From contig JACQFT010000245.1 in NCBI GenBank assembly GCA_016199925.1, forward strand, positions 1 through 42,839: 42,839 bases of DNA. Direction: 5' to 3'. Shown here piece by piece: positions 1-7,299 of the stretch. The notes under the pieces are model-generated. The model worked only from the letters and a program-made list of their open reading frames with translations. It was not told where the DNA came from and did not search any database. The stretch comes from Opitutia bacterium (GTDB lineage Bacteria > Verrucomicrobiota > Verrucomicrobiia > Opitutales > Opitutaceae). How positions within the stretch are numbered: the first letter of the stretch is position 1; every line of letters starts with the position of its first letter. A program made the translations under genes and the position numbers.

Positions 1-1600
1 ACGGGCACGCTCGCCAAAGCCGGCACCGGCACCGTCACGCTCTCCGGCGCCAACACCTACTCCGGCGGCACGACCGTCTCCGCCGGCACCCTCACCGGCA
101 CCACCACCAGCTTGCAAGGTGCCATCGCCAACAACGCGGCCGTCACCTTTGACCAAGCCACCGCCGGCACCTACGCCGGCGTCCTGAGCGGCACCGGCAC
201 GCTCGCCAAAGCTGGCACCGGCACCGCCACGCTCACCGGCGCCAACACCTTCACCGGCGGCACGACCGTCTCCGCCGGCACGCTCGCCCTCGGCGCCAGC
301 GAACGCCTCGCGGACACCGGCAGCCTCACCGTGAACGGCGGCACGTTCGACCTCGGCGCATTTTCCGAAACCGTCGGTGCCGTTACCGTGCTGTCGGGCA
401 GCCTCACCGGCACGGGCACGCTCACCGGCACCTCCTTCGCCGTCGATTCCGGCTCGGTCTCCGCCATCCTCGGCGGCACGGGCGCACTCACCAAATCCGG
501 CACCGGCACGCTCGCGCTCACCGGCGCCAACACTTACACGGGCGGCACCACCGTCGCCGCCGGCACGCTCGTCGGCAACACCACCAACCTGCAGGGTGCG
601 ATCACCAACAACGGGACGGTCTCGTTCAACCAGGCCGCTGCGGGCACCTACGCCGGCGTCCTGAGCGGCACGGGCACGCTCGACAAAACCGGCACCGGCG
701 CCCTCACCCTCTCCGGCGCCAACACCTACTCCGGCGGCACCACCGTCTCCGCCGGCACTCTCGTCGGCGACACCACCAGCCTCCAGGGCGCCATCGCCAA
801 CAACGCCGCCGTCACCTTCAACCAGACCGCCGCCGGCACCTACGCCGGCGTCCTGAGCGGCACGGGCGCGCTCACCAAAGCCGGCAGCGGCACCCTCACG
901 CTCACCGGCGACAACACCGCCACTGGCGGCACCACGATTTCCGCCGGCACCCTCGCCCTCTCCGGCGGCGGCCGGCTCGGCAGCCCGAGCGGCGCGCTGG
1001 CGCTCAACGGCGGCACGCTGGACTTGGGCAACACCAACCAGACGGTCGGCGCCGTCACCTTCAGCGGCGGCACGGTCAGCAACGGCACGCTGTCGGGTTC
1101 GTCCTACGCCTCCACCGGCGGCACCATCGGCGCGGTCCTCGCCGGCCCGGGCGTCACGTTCACCAACTCCTCCGGCACGACCACGCTCACGGCGGCCAAC
1201 ACCTACACCGGCGGCACCACCGTCGCCGCCGGCACCCTCGTCGGCGACACCACCAGCGTGCAAGGCGCCATCGCCAACAACGCGGCCGTCACCTTCAACC
1301 AGACCGCCGCCGGCACCTACGCCGGCGCCATGAGCGGCACGGGCGCGCTCACCAAAACCGGCGCGGGCACGCTCACCCTCACCGGGGCCACCACCTACTC
1401 CGGCGGCACCACCGTCGCCGCCGGCACGCTCGTCGCGAACACCGCCGTCCTCCCCGCCGGTCGCGCCGTCGCGCTCGCCAGCGGCACCACGCTGAACCTC
1501 AACCAGACGACCTCCGGCACCTTCACCGGCAACCTCACCGGCAGCGGCACGCTCCAGAAAACCGGCGCCGGCGCCCTCACCCTCGCCAACACCACCACCG
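1..1600 (+). repeat. Long-period coding repeats in the autotransporter passenger
   Basis: The repeats are similar in DNA as well as protein. Blocks containing GCCATCGCCAACAACGC recur near 120, 790 and 1266, each followed by a near-identical stretch coding TF(N/D)Q..AGTYAG. Long identical stretches invite unequal recombination and length variation of the passenger. Confidence 0.8.
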
Positions 1601-3108
1601 CCGCCGCCAACGTCCAGGCCGGCGCGCTCTTCTTCAACGGCGGCCTCGGCGCGACGACCGTCTCCGCCGGCGCGTTCCTCGGCGGCAGCGGCACCATCAC
1701 GGGCAACCTCGCGAACAGCGGCACCGTCAGCCCCGGCTTCTCGCCCGGCACCATCACCGTCACCGGCAACTTCACCCAGTCGTCCACCGGCACGCTCGTG
1801 GTCGAGCTGGCCTCCGCCACCTCGTTCGACCGCCTCGTCATCGCCGGCACCGCGACGCTCGCCGGCACCGTGCAGATCGACACGCTCGGCGGCTTCAATC
1901 CCTTCGGTTCGTCGTTCACCTTCCTGACCGCCGCCGGCGGCGTCAGCGGCACCTTCGGCACCGTCAACGGCACCGCCATCACCACCGGCCGCGCCGCGAT
2001 CTCCACCGTCGTCACCTACGCGCCGACCTCCGTCACGGTCGCCTTCGCCCAGTTGCCCTTCGCCGGCTTCGCCCTCACGCCCAACCAGCGCGCCGTCGCC
2101 AACGGCGCCCAGGCGGACCCGGCGCTCACCGCCGCGCTCAACACCATCCCGGCCGCCGGCCAGTTCCCCGCCGCCCTCAATTCGATGTCGCCGCAGGGCT
2201 ACCAGATCTGGAGCGATGCCGCGTTCACCCGCTCCACCGCCCTCGCCACCCGCCTCACGCGCCCCGCCGGCCCCACCGTCGGCCACGACAACTTCTACTT
2301 CGACGCCAGCCAGCGCCGCCTCCGCGCGCACGGCGACCAGGATGTGCGCAAGAGCACCTTCACCAGCACGGCCGAGCTGGTCGGCGGCGACCGAGCCCTC
2401 GACGCCAACCTCGCCGTCGGCGCGTTCCTCGAACACGCCAAAACCCACGCCGACCTCGGCTCGCTCGGCAGCCGCACCACCGTCAAGAGCGACACCCTCG
2501 GCGCCCGCGCCGCGTGGAACCAGGGCACCTCGTTCGCCACGGCGTCCTTCGGCTACAGCTTCGACAAATACAACTCGACCCGCCCGGTCGCCATCCCCGG
2601 CACGACGGCGCTCGCGACCTCCAACACCCGCGGTCACCAGTGGTTCGCCGGGATGACCGCCGGCCAGCATTTCACGCGCGGCCCCGTCACGCTGTCGCCC
2701 TTCGGCAGCTTGCTCGCCAGCCGCTGGCAGGCCAACGGCTTCACCGAAACCGGGGCCGGCATCTTCAACGCCACCGTCGCCAAGCAGACCGCCCGCTCGC
2801 TGCAAAGCCAGCTCGGCCTCGAGGCCGAATTGAACTGGAAGCTCGCCTCCGTCGTCGTGCATCCGCACCTCCGCGCCGCCTGGCTCCACGAGTTCTCGAA
2901 TGACGCCCGCGCGATCAACGCCTCCTTCGGCGCCAGCAGCTTTGCCGTCGCCACCCGCGCGCCCCAGCGCGACAGCGCCCTCGTCGCCGCCGGCCTCGAC
3001 TTCGTCCTCGGCCCGCGCGCCCTCCTCTACACCGACCTCTCCACGCAGTCCAACGGCAGCCTCAAGCTCCTCAGTTCGTGGCGCGTCGGCGTCGCAGTGA
3101 AGTTCTAA
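1..3108 (+). CDS. Autotransporter with PATR-type beta-strand repeats (5' end outside window)
   Basis: The frame is open from base 1, so the start codon and signal peptide lie upstream; the TTG near 112 is inside the gene. The visible passenger holds seven to eight copies of a Gly/Thr/Ala-rich unit of the form GTLTKTGTGTLTLTGANTYT followed by GGTT-V-AGTL, typical of the autotransporter-associated beta-strand repeat that folds as a surface beta-helix. After a more divergent stretch and a linker (SPQGYQIWSDAAF), the last ~290 residues look like an outer-membrane autotransporter barrel: alternating polar/aromatic strands ending in VGVAVKF with a terminal Phe, the usual signal for barrel insertion. 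The passenger is expected at the cell surface. No enzymatic domain is visible, so adhesion is only a guess. Family assignment is firm; function is unknown. Confidence 0.9.
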   Translation, partial: TGTLAKAGTGTVTLSGANTYSGGTTVSAGTLTGTTTSLQGAIANNAAVTFDQATAGTYAGVLSGTGTLAKAGTGTATLTGANTFTGGTTVSAGTLALGASERLADTGSLTVNGGTFDLGAFSETVGAVTVLSGSLTGTGTLTGTSFAVDSGSVSAILGGTGALTKSGTGTLALTGANTYTGGTTVAAGTLVGNTTNLQGAITNNGTVSFNQAAAGTYAGVLSGTGTLDKTGTGALTLSGANTYSGGTTVSAGTLVGDTTSLQGAIANNAAVTFNQTAAGTYAGVLSGTGALTKAGSGTLTLTGDNTATGGTTISAGTLALSGGGRLGSPSGALALNGGTLDLGNTNQTVGAVTFSGGTVSNGTLSGSSYASTGGTIGAVLAGPGVTFTNSSGTTTLTAANTYTGGTTVAAGTLVGDTTSVQGAIANNAAVTFNQTAAGTYAGAMSGTGALTKTGAGTLTLTGATTYSGGTTVAAGTLVANTAVLPAGRAVALASGTTLNLNQTTSGTFTGNLTGSGTLQKTGAGALTLANTTTAAANVQAGALFFNGGLGATTVSAGAFLGGSGTITGNLANSGTVSPGFSPGTITVTGNFTQSSTGTLVVELASATSFDRLVIAGTATLAGTVQIDTLGGFNPFGSSFTFLTAAGGVSGTFGTVNGTAITTGRAAISTVVTYAPTSVTVAFAQLPFAGFALTPNQRAVANGAQADPALTAALNTIPAAGQFPAALNSMSPQGYQIWSDAAFTRSTALATRLTRPAGPTVGHDNFYFDASQRRLRAHGDQDVRKSTFTSTAELVGGDRALDANLAVGAFLEHAKTHADLGSLGSRTTVKSDTLGARAAWNQGTSFATASFGYSFDKYNSTRPVAIPGTTALATSNTRGHQWFAGMTAGQHFTRGPVTLSPFGSLLASRWQANGFTETGAGIFNATVAKQTARSLQSQLGLEAELNWKLASVVVHPHLRAAWLHEFSNDARAINASFGASSFAVATRAPQRDSALVAAGLDFVLGPRALLYTDLSTQSNGSLKLLSSWRVGVAVKF

Positions 3109-3132
3109 GCACTGCTTTCGGTTCATGTCACC

Positions 3133-3174
3133 GTTGCCGGCGGCCGGGCGAGTCTCTCGCCTGCCGCCGGCAAC
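3133..3174 (+). terminator. Strong hairpin after the autotransporter
   Basis: A perfect 12-bp stem (GTTGCCGGCGGC at 3133-3144 with GCCGCCGGCAAC at 3163-3174) encloses a second stem (GGCGAG/CTCGCC). It lies about 25 bases after the stop codon. No clear T-run follows, so it may end transcription with help or simply protect the 3' end. Confidence 0.6.
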
Positions 3175-3253
3175 TCCGTTTGCACCGCCCCCGCCGCCCC
3201 GGCCCTGCTTGGCGCGAACGATCGGACCGGCTCCGTCCGGTCCACGCGGCACA

Positions 3254-3307
3254 GTGGGAGCGAGCTTGCTCGCGACGCCGGGCACCCGAGTCACGAGCAA
3301 ACTCCCC
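3254..3307. repeat. REP-like palindrome (GTGGGAGCGAGCTTG type)
   Basis: GTGGGAGCGAGCTTGCTCGCGA at 3254-3275 contains the local palindrome GCGAGC-TT-GCTCGC and is answered by TCACGAGCAAACTCCC at 3291-3306. A related copy in the other direction ends near 32986. Together with the hairpin at 3133 this is all I see in the 375-base gap 3109-3483. Confidence 0.6.
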
Positions 3308-3483
3308 CCTCCCCTCCACTCCCGGTGCCGCCCGGGTGTCTTTGCTGCGGCGGTGACACGTCGGGTCCGGCGATCCGTCCTCCGCGGGGGGTGCGTGCCA
3401 CCGTTTCGGCGAAGCGCCCCGCCTTGCCTGAGCCGTGCCAATTAAGTTTCGCCACAGGGCCGGCGCCGCGGCTCACTTTTGCC

Positions 3484-3927
3484 ATGCCCAAATACGACGG
3501 TTTGCGCAGCCCCTACGACAAGAAGGCCGGCGGCCTCCACCATCTCGGTCGGATGATCGACAAGATCCGCCGGCACCAGGCCGGCGCGCTGCCCGCCGAT
3601 CTGCGCGAGAACTACGGCCTCTCGATGGGTCTCGACGGCCAGCTCTGCGGCTTTCTCGGCATCGAGTTCAAGGATCTCGAGGCCCGCGTCGCGCAGGGCG
3701 GCACCGACGAGGAGATCGCCGAATGGATTTTTGCCCGCGGGCTGCGGCCAAACAAAATGCAGGCGCGCATCTGGAACGAACACTCGCGCAAGCTCGGCTG
3801 GAACGATTTTGTCACGGCTTACCTGGCCAAACTCAAGGCGGCGGCCGGCTACGGGCACCGCACCGACATCGTCACCTCGCTCGGCGCCATCGTCTTCGAC
3901 GAGGGCCACGAGCCGCCCGTGCGCTGA
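3484..3927 (+). CDS. DUF5069 family protein
   Basis: This is a 147-residue soluble protein starting MPKYDGLRSPYDKKAGG. The pattern LRSPYDK..GG-L-HLGRM-DKIR-H-AG-LPAD, followed by a Gly-rich middle (MGLDGQLCGFLGI) and a GTDEEIAEWIF-Arg-rich helix, matches DUF5069, a family common in Verrucomicrobia and relatives with no known biochemical role. I chose the ATG at 3484 because the longer open frame upstream runs through GC-rich repeat sequence without family similarity. It has no signal peptide or membrane segment and is probably cytoplasmic. Nothing nearby hints at a function; it appears to be a single-gene unit. Confidence 0.82.
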   Translation: MPKYDGLRSPYDKKAGGLHHLGRMIDKIRRHQAGALPADLRENYGLSMGLDGQLCGFLGIEFKDLEARVAQGGTDEEIAEWIFARGLRPNKMQARIWNEHSRKLGWNDFVTAYLAKLKAAAGYGHRTDIVTSLGAIVFDEGHEPPVR

Positions 3928-4018
3928 GCGCTTCGGCGCCGGGCCGGCCGCTCGGCGCCGTGCCGCCCGCGAACCAAACCGGCGCGGCGCCAAGCGCCCG
4001 CCCCCCCTCGGAACCCCG

Positions 4019-4038
4019 ACCACCTAAATTTAGGTGGT
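4019..4038. promoter_or_regulatory. Perfect 20-bp palindrome, possible operator
   Basis: ACCACCTAAATTTAGGTGGT is self-complementary over 20 bp with no spacer. It sits 60 bases before the 48-residue ORF at 4099 and about 90 bases after the DUF5069 gene, in an AT-rich island within very GC-rich sequence. A dimeric regulator site is the simplest reading. It could also act as a bidirectional terminator stem, though it has no T-run beyond TTT. Confidence 0.5.
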
Positions 4039-4098
4039 TTGCGCCATCGGTGCCGGGTTCTGGCGCTGATAGGATCTGCCCCTTAACCCAAGCAAATC

Positions 4099-4245
4099 AT
4101 GGTGTGGTTGGACACGATTGAGAACATTCCGAAATCAGAAATTGGCGCCTTCGTGCAGAAATGCATCGACGAAGGCGCGCTCGCTGTCGTCGTCACGCGC
4201 AGCAACGACGGAGGCTCCTACACGATCAACGTGAGGCGCGAGTAG
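4099..4245 (+). CDS. Small unknown protein, 48 residues
   Basis: ATG at 4099 to TAG at 4243-4245 encodes MVWLDTIENIPKSEIGAFVQ, then a Cys-containing helix and a hydrophobic beta-like segment (ALAVVVTRSN), ending in NVRRE. The gene is too short to stand out by length. However, its codon use (ATT, TCA, GAA, AAA) is markedly less GC-biased than its surroundings, and the peptide has a sensible helix-strand composition without the Arg/Pro/Ala runs of spurious frames. A perfect palindrome lies 60 bp upstream. I do not recognise a family. There is no clear Shine-Dalgarno sequence, so this is a plausible but unproven gene, possibly acquired. Confidence 0.5.
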   Translation: MVWLDTIENIPKSEIGAFVQKCIDEGALAVVVTRSNDGGSYTINVRRE

Positions 4246-4352
4246 CCGCGCGAGATTGCCGCGCGCCGAAGGGCCCGCCGGCCGCGGGCCAGCGGCCTCG
4301 GTCGCGTCGGCCGCGCCGCGCGTCAGCGGGAGCGTGCCCGCTCGCGGCGCCA

Positions 4353-4583
4353 GGCCCGGGCCGGGGTGTGATTAAATCTGTGCCAGCTTCCAGTAGAGCG
4401 CCCGCCTGGGCCCGACGGGGTAGGGCGAACCGTCCCCGGTGAGCCGAGCTTAGTTTCCATGCGGCCCAACGGCTCAGCCGGAGGCTTCGCCCTACCCGTG
4501 GCCATGGCCCGGTGGTTCGTTGCGCATGGCTCACTCGACGAGCTGTCGTCAGGCACAGATTTAATCACACCCCCCGGGCCGGG
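4353..4583. repeat. Nested inverted-repeat element upstream of the DUF255 gene
   Basis: Perfect 20-bp arms (GGTGTGATTAAATCTGTGCC at 4365-4384 and its complement at 4552-4571) extend outward imperfectly through CCCGGGCC-rich sequence to about 4353 and 4583. Inside is a second palindrome with GGGTAGGGCGA at 4418-4428 and TCGCCCTACCC at 4487-4497, the same repeat that has entered the coding sequence at 5663-5736. This looks like one palindromic repeat inserted within another, or a composite non-autonomous element. I see no gene in it. Confidence 0.7.
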
Positions 4584-4638
4584 CCGCGCCCGCGCACGCT
4601 TTGCAAGCGCGGGCAACTGTGCTTCAGTGCCGGCTCGC

Positions 4639-6954
4639 ATGACCAACCGCCTCGCTACGGAAAAATCCCCCTACCTGCTCCAGCACGCCGCCAATCCCGT
4701 CGCGTGGTTTCCGTGGGGCGAGGAGGCGTTCGCGCGGGCGCGCGCGGAGGACAAGCCGATCTTCCTCTCCATCGGCTACTCGACTTGCCACTGGTGCCAC
4801 GTGATGGCGCACGAGTCGTTCGAGAACCCGGAGGTCGCCGCCGCGCTCAACGCGGATTTCGTCGCGGTGAAAGTCGACCGCGAGGAGCGGCCCGATGTCG
4901 ACCACGTTTACATGACCTACGTGCAGTCGGTCACGGGCCACGGCGGCTGGCCGCTCAGCGCGTGGCTCACGCCCGACCTGAAACCGTTTTTCGGCGGCAC
5001 GTATTTCCCGCCGGCCGACCGCGGCGGTCGCCCGGGTTTCACGACGCTCCTCCACGCCATCGCGAAAGGCTGGCGCGACGAGCGCGAGAAAATCGTCGCC
5101 GAGGCCGACCGCGTGCTGGCGGGGCTGCGGGACTACGCGCTGCACGGCGAGGCGGGCGCAACGGCGCCGGCCGGCGAGGCGCTGCCGCTCGGCGACGCCG
5201 CGACCGAGGCGTTCGAGCTGGCCTTCCAGTATTTCGGCGAGACGTTCGACGCCACGCACGGCGGCTTCGGCGGGGCGCCGAAATTCCCGCGCCCGTCGGT
5301 GCTGAATTTCCTCCATCGCGTCGCCGCGGGGCAAGGCCCCGGCTCGGCGCTCGGCGGCGAGGCCGTGAGGCTGACGGCGTTCACGCTGCAGAAAATGGCG
5401 GAGGGCGGCGTGCACGACCACGTCGGCGGCGGCTTCCACCGTTACGCCGTCGATGCCGAGTGGTTCGTGCCGCACTTCGAGAAGATGCTCTACGACCAGG
5501 CGCAGCTCGCCGTCGCGTGCCTCGAGGCGAAGCAGGCGACCGGTCGCGACGCCTACGCGTGGCTCGCGCGGGATATTTTCGACTACGTGCGCCGCGATCT
5601 CACCGCGCCGGCGGGTGGTTTCTTTTCGGCAGAGGATGCGGACAGCGAATTGCCGGACGGACGGGTAGGGCGAGGCGTCCCCGCCGAGCCGTCGACCGCC
5701 GCGGGCGGCGGTTCAGCCGGAGGCTTCGCCCTACCCGCAGACAAGAAGCCCGAACACGCCGAAGGCGCGTTCTACGTCTGGACGAAGGAGGAACTGGTGC
5801 GCGAACTCGGCGCCGATGCGGAGTTTTTCTGCACGCACTACGGCGTGCGGGAAGACGGCAACGTTGCGCCCGACCCGCAGGGCGAGTTCACCGGCAAAAA
5901 CATTCTGCGGCAGCGGCAGTCGCTGACGGTGGCGGCGCGCACCCACGGGCTGGAGTTGGCTGACGCCGAGGCGAGGCTGCTGGCGGGGCTGGAGAAATTG
6001 CGCGGGGTGCGCGCGCGGCGTCCGCGTCCGCAGCTCGACGACAAGATCATCACCGCGTGGAACGGGCTGATGATTTCCGCCCTCGCCAAAGGCGCGCAGG
6101 TGCTCGGCGAGCCGGAGCACTTGGCGGCGGCCGTGCGGGCGGCGGAGTTTTTGCACCGCGAGCTCTACGACGCCGGGCGCGGCGTGCTTTACCGCAGTTG
6201 GCGCGAAGGGCGGAGCCACATCGAGGGTTTCGCCGAGGATTACGCGGCGCTGATCCAGGGGCTGCTCGATCTCTACGAGGCGTCGTTCGAGCATCGCTGG
6301 CTGGAGTGGGCGCTGCAGTTGCAGGCGCAGATGGACGCGCGCTTTTGGGACGAGGCCCAGGGCGGCTATTTCAATTCGCGCGAGGACGACCCGGACCTCA
6401 TCGTGCGCCTGAAGGAAAATTACGACGGGGCCGAGCCGGCGCCCGGCTCGCTCGCGGCGATGAACCTGCTGCGGCTCGACTGGATGCTGGGCGATGGAGA
6501 CGCGCCGCCCCCGGGGCGTTCTGCCCGCAGCGCAGTTTCCGGTGCGCCGAACCGCGGCGAGGGCGCCGCGGCTCCAGCAATCTCCTACCACGACCGCGCG
6601 CGGCGAACCGTCGAGTCGCTGCGCGTGCAGTGGACGAAGCTCGCGCACGCGCTGCCGCAGTTGCTGTGCGCGCTGGAGCTGGCGCTGGCGGCGCCGCGCA
6701 CGGTGGTGCTCGCGGGCGATCCGCGGCGCGCCGACTTCCGCGCGCTCGCCGCGGTGTTGCACGAGCAACTCGGTCCGCGCCGCGCGTTGCTTTGCGCCGA
6801 CGGCGGCGAGGGCCAGCGCTGGCTGGCACAGCGGATGCCCTACGTGGCGGAGATGAAACCGCTCGGCGGGCGCGCGACGGCCTACGTGTGCGAGGATTTC
6901 AGTTGCCGCCAGCCGGTGCAGGACGCGGCGGCGCTCCGCGCGCTCCTCGGTTAA
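4639..6954 (+). CDS. Thioredoxin-fold/DUF255 protein (YyaL/SSP411-like)
   Basis: This 771-residue protein has an N-terminal thioredoxin-like DUF255 domain (residues 1-165) with the typical start [20 protein letters not shown]-x-PW-G-EAF, and the redox-type motif CHWC at residues 50-53 followed by HVMAHESF. Then comes an (alpha/alpha)6-barrel-like region of the N-acylglucosamine 2-epimerase fold ([44 protein letters not shown]). Members are widespread but biochemically unclear; redox or sugar-related roles have been suggested. The ATG at 4639 is chosen because the family begins there; the open frame upstream is repeat DNA. It is longer than the usual ~680-700 residues because two palindromic repeats are inserted in frame, at residues ~342-366 and ~619-646. 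It is probably cytoplasmic. Confidence 0.9.
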   Translation: MTNRLATEKSPYLLQHAANPVAWFPWGEEAFARARAEDKPIFLSIGYSTCHWCHVMAHESFENPEVAAALNADFVAVKVDREERPDVDHVYMTYVQSVTGHGGWPLSAWLTPDLKPFFGGTYFPPADRGGRPGFTTLLHAIAKGWRDEREKIVAEADRVLAGLRDYALHGEAGATAPAGEALPLGDAATEAFELAFQYFGETFDATHGGFGGAPKFPRPSVLNFLHRVAAGQGPGSALGGEAVRLTAFTLQKMAEGGVHDHVGGGFHRYAVDAEWFVPHFEKMLYDQAQLAVACLEAKQATGRDAYAWLARDIFDYVRRDLTAPAGGFFSAEDADSELPDGRVGRGVPAEPSTAAGGGSAGGFALPADKKPEHAEGAFYVWTKEELVRELGADAEFFCTHYGVREDGNVAPDPQGEFTGKNILRQRQSLTVAARTHGLELADAEARLLAGLEKLRGVRARRPRPQLDDKIITAWNGLMISALAKGAQVLGEPEHLAAAVRAAEFLHRELYDAGRGVLYRSWREGRSHIEGFAEDYAALIQGLLDLYEASFEHRWLEWALQLQAQMDARFWDEAQGGYFNSREDDPDLIVRLKENYDGAEPAPGSLAAMNLLRLDWMLGDGDAPPPGRSARSAVSGAPNRGEGAAAPAISYHDRARRTVESLRVQWTKLAHALPQLLCALELALAAPRTVVLAGDPRRADFRALAAVLHEQLGPRRALLCADGGEGQRWLAQRMPYVAEMKPLGGRATAYVCEDFSCRQPVQDAAALRALLG
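5663..5736. repeat. Palindromic repeat inserted in frame in the DUF255 gene
   Basis: GGGTAGGGCGA at 5663-5673 and TCGCCCTACCC at 5726-5736 bound a 74-bp palindromic unit. Its right half (TTCAGCCGGAGGCTTCGCC) matches that of the intergenic copy at 4418-4497 almost exactly. It encodes a Gly/Ala/Pro-rich stretch between the acidic EDADSE motif and the EGAFYVWT motif, which in relatives are much closer. The reading frame is kept. Confidence 0.8.
6495..6576. repeat. Second palindromic repeat inside the DUF255 gene
   Basis: TGGAGACGCGCCGCCCCC at 6495-6512 and the complement-like GAGGGCGCCGCGGCTCCA at 6559-6576 form 18-bp arms with four mismatches. The motif TGGAGCCGCG-CGCCCTCG recurs in the intergenic element at 21415-21548. 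The encoded residues ([20 protein letters not shown]) have no counterpart expected between the helices WMLGD and [12 protein letters not shown]. Confidence 0.65.
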
Positions 6955-6999
6955 ACCGCGCGCGCCGGCGGGCGGCGGGCGGGTTGGCCGGCGGCCCGT

Positions 7000-7205
7000 C
7001 CGGCAGTGTCACTTATTCTATGACACTGGCCGCGGGGGGGCGCGGGAAAGACGGGGGCGGGGCCGGGGCGGAAGGGCAGCGGCAAAGTCGTTCCGCCAAT
7101 CTTTCCTCTTTCTCTTTCGTCGGGGCTTGTCGGCCCGAGAGAAAGATTAAGAGAAAGAGGAAAGAGAAAGACTACTGGGCGAGAAACCGACTTTGACACT
7201 GCCGG
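7000..7205. mobile_element. MITE-like inverted-repeat element before the hybrid kinase
   Basis: Perfect 12-bp ends CCGGCAGTGTCA (7000-7011) and TGACACTGCCGG (7194-7205) enclose about 180 bp. Inside are perfect 17-bp arms of a pyrimidine/purine stem (TCTTTCCTCTTTCTCTT at 7100-7116 and complement at 7149-7165) and a third pair CAAAGTCG/CGACTTTG. The left end holds a 25-bp palindrome (7004-7028) that recurs at 38810-38834. There is no coding capacity; the shape suggests a small non-autonomous element or a large cruciform. It accounts for most of the gap 6955-7299. Whether it affects kinase expression is not visible. Confidence 0.6.
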
Positions 7206-7299
7206 GGCGGGGCGGGCGGACGGTGGAGGCCGCGCTTGCCTCGGCGCCGGGACGGGGATATTTCTCCATCCGCGGCTCCCGCCGCCGCCTCGTATCACC

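Noticed and set aside
1-1600. Regular repeats as a CRISPR array
   Set aside because: The repeats are in frame and encode PATR-type beta strands; there are no uniform repeat-spacer units and no cas genes.
3325-3483. N-terminal extension of the DUF5069 protein
   Set aside because: Translation of repeat-like GC-rich DNA, Arg/Pro/Cys-rich and without family match; the ATG at 3484 fits the domain start.
4459-4638. In-frame ATG at 4459 as start of the DUF255 gene
   Set aside because: The extra 60 residues come from the palindromic repeat element; the family begins at the ATG at 4639.
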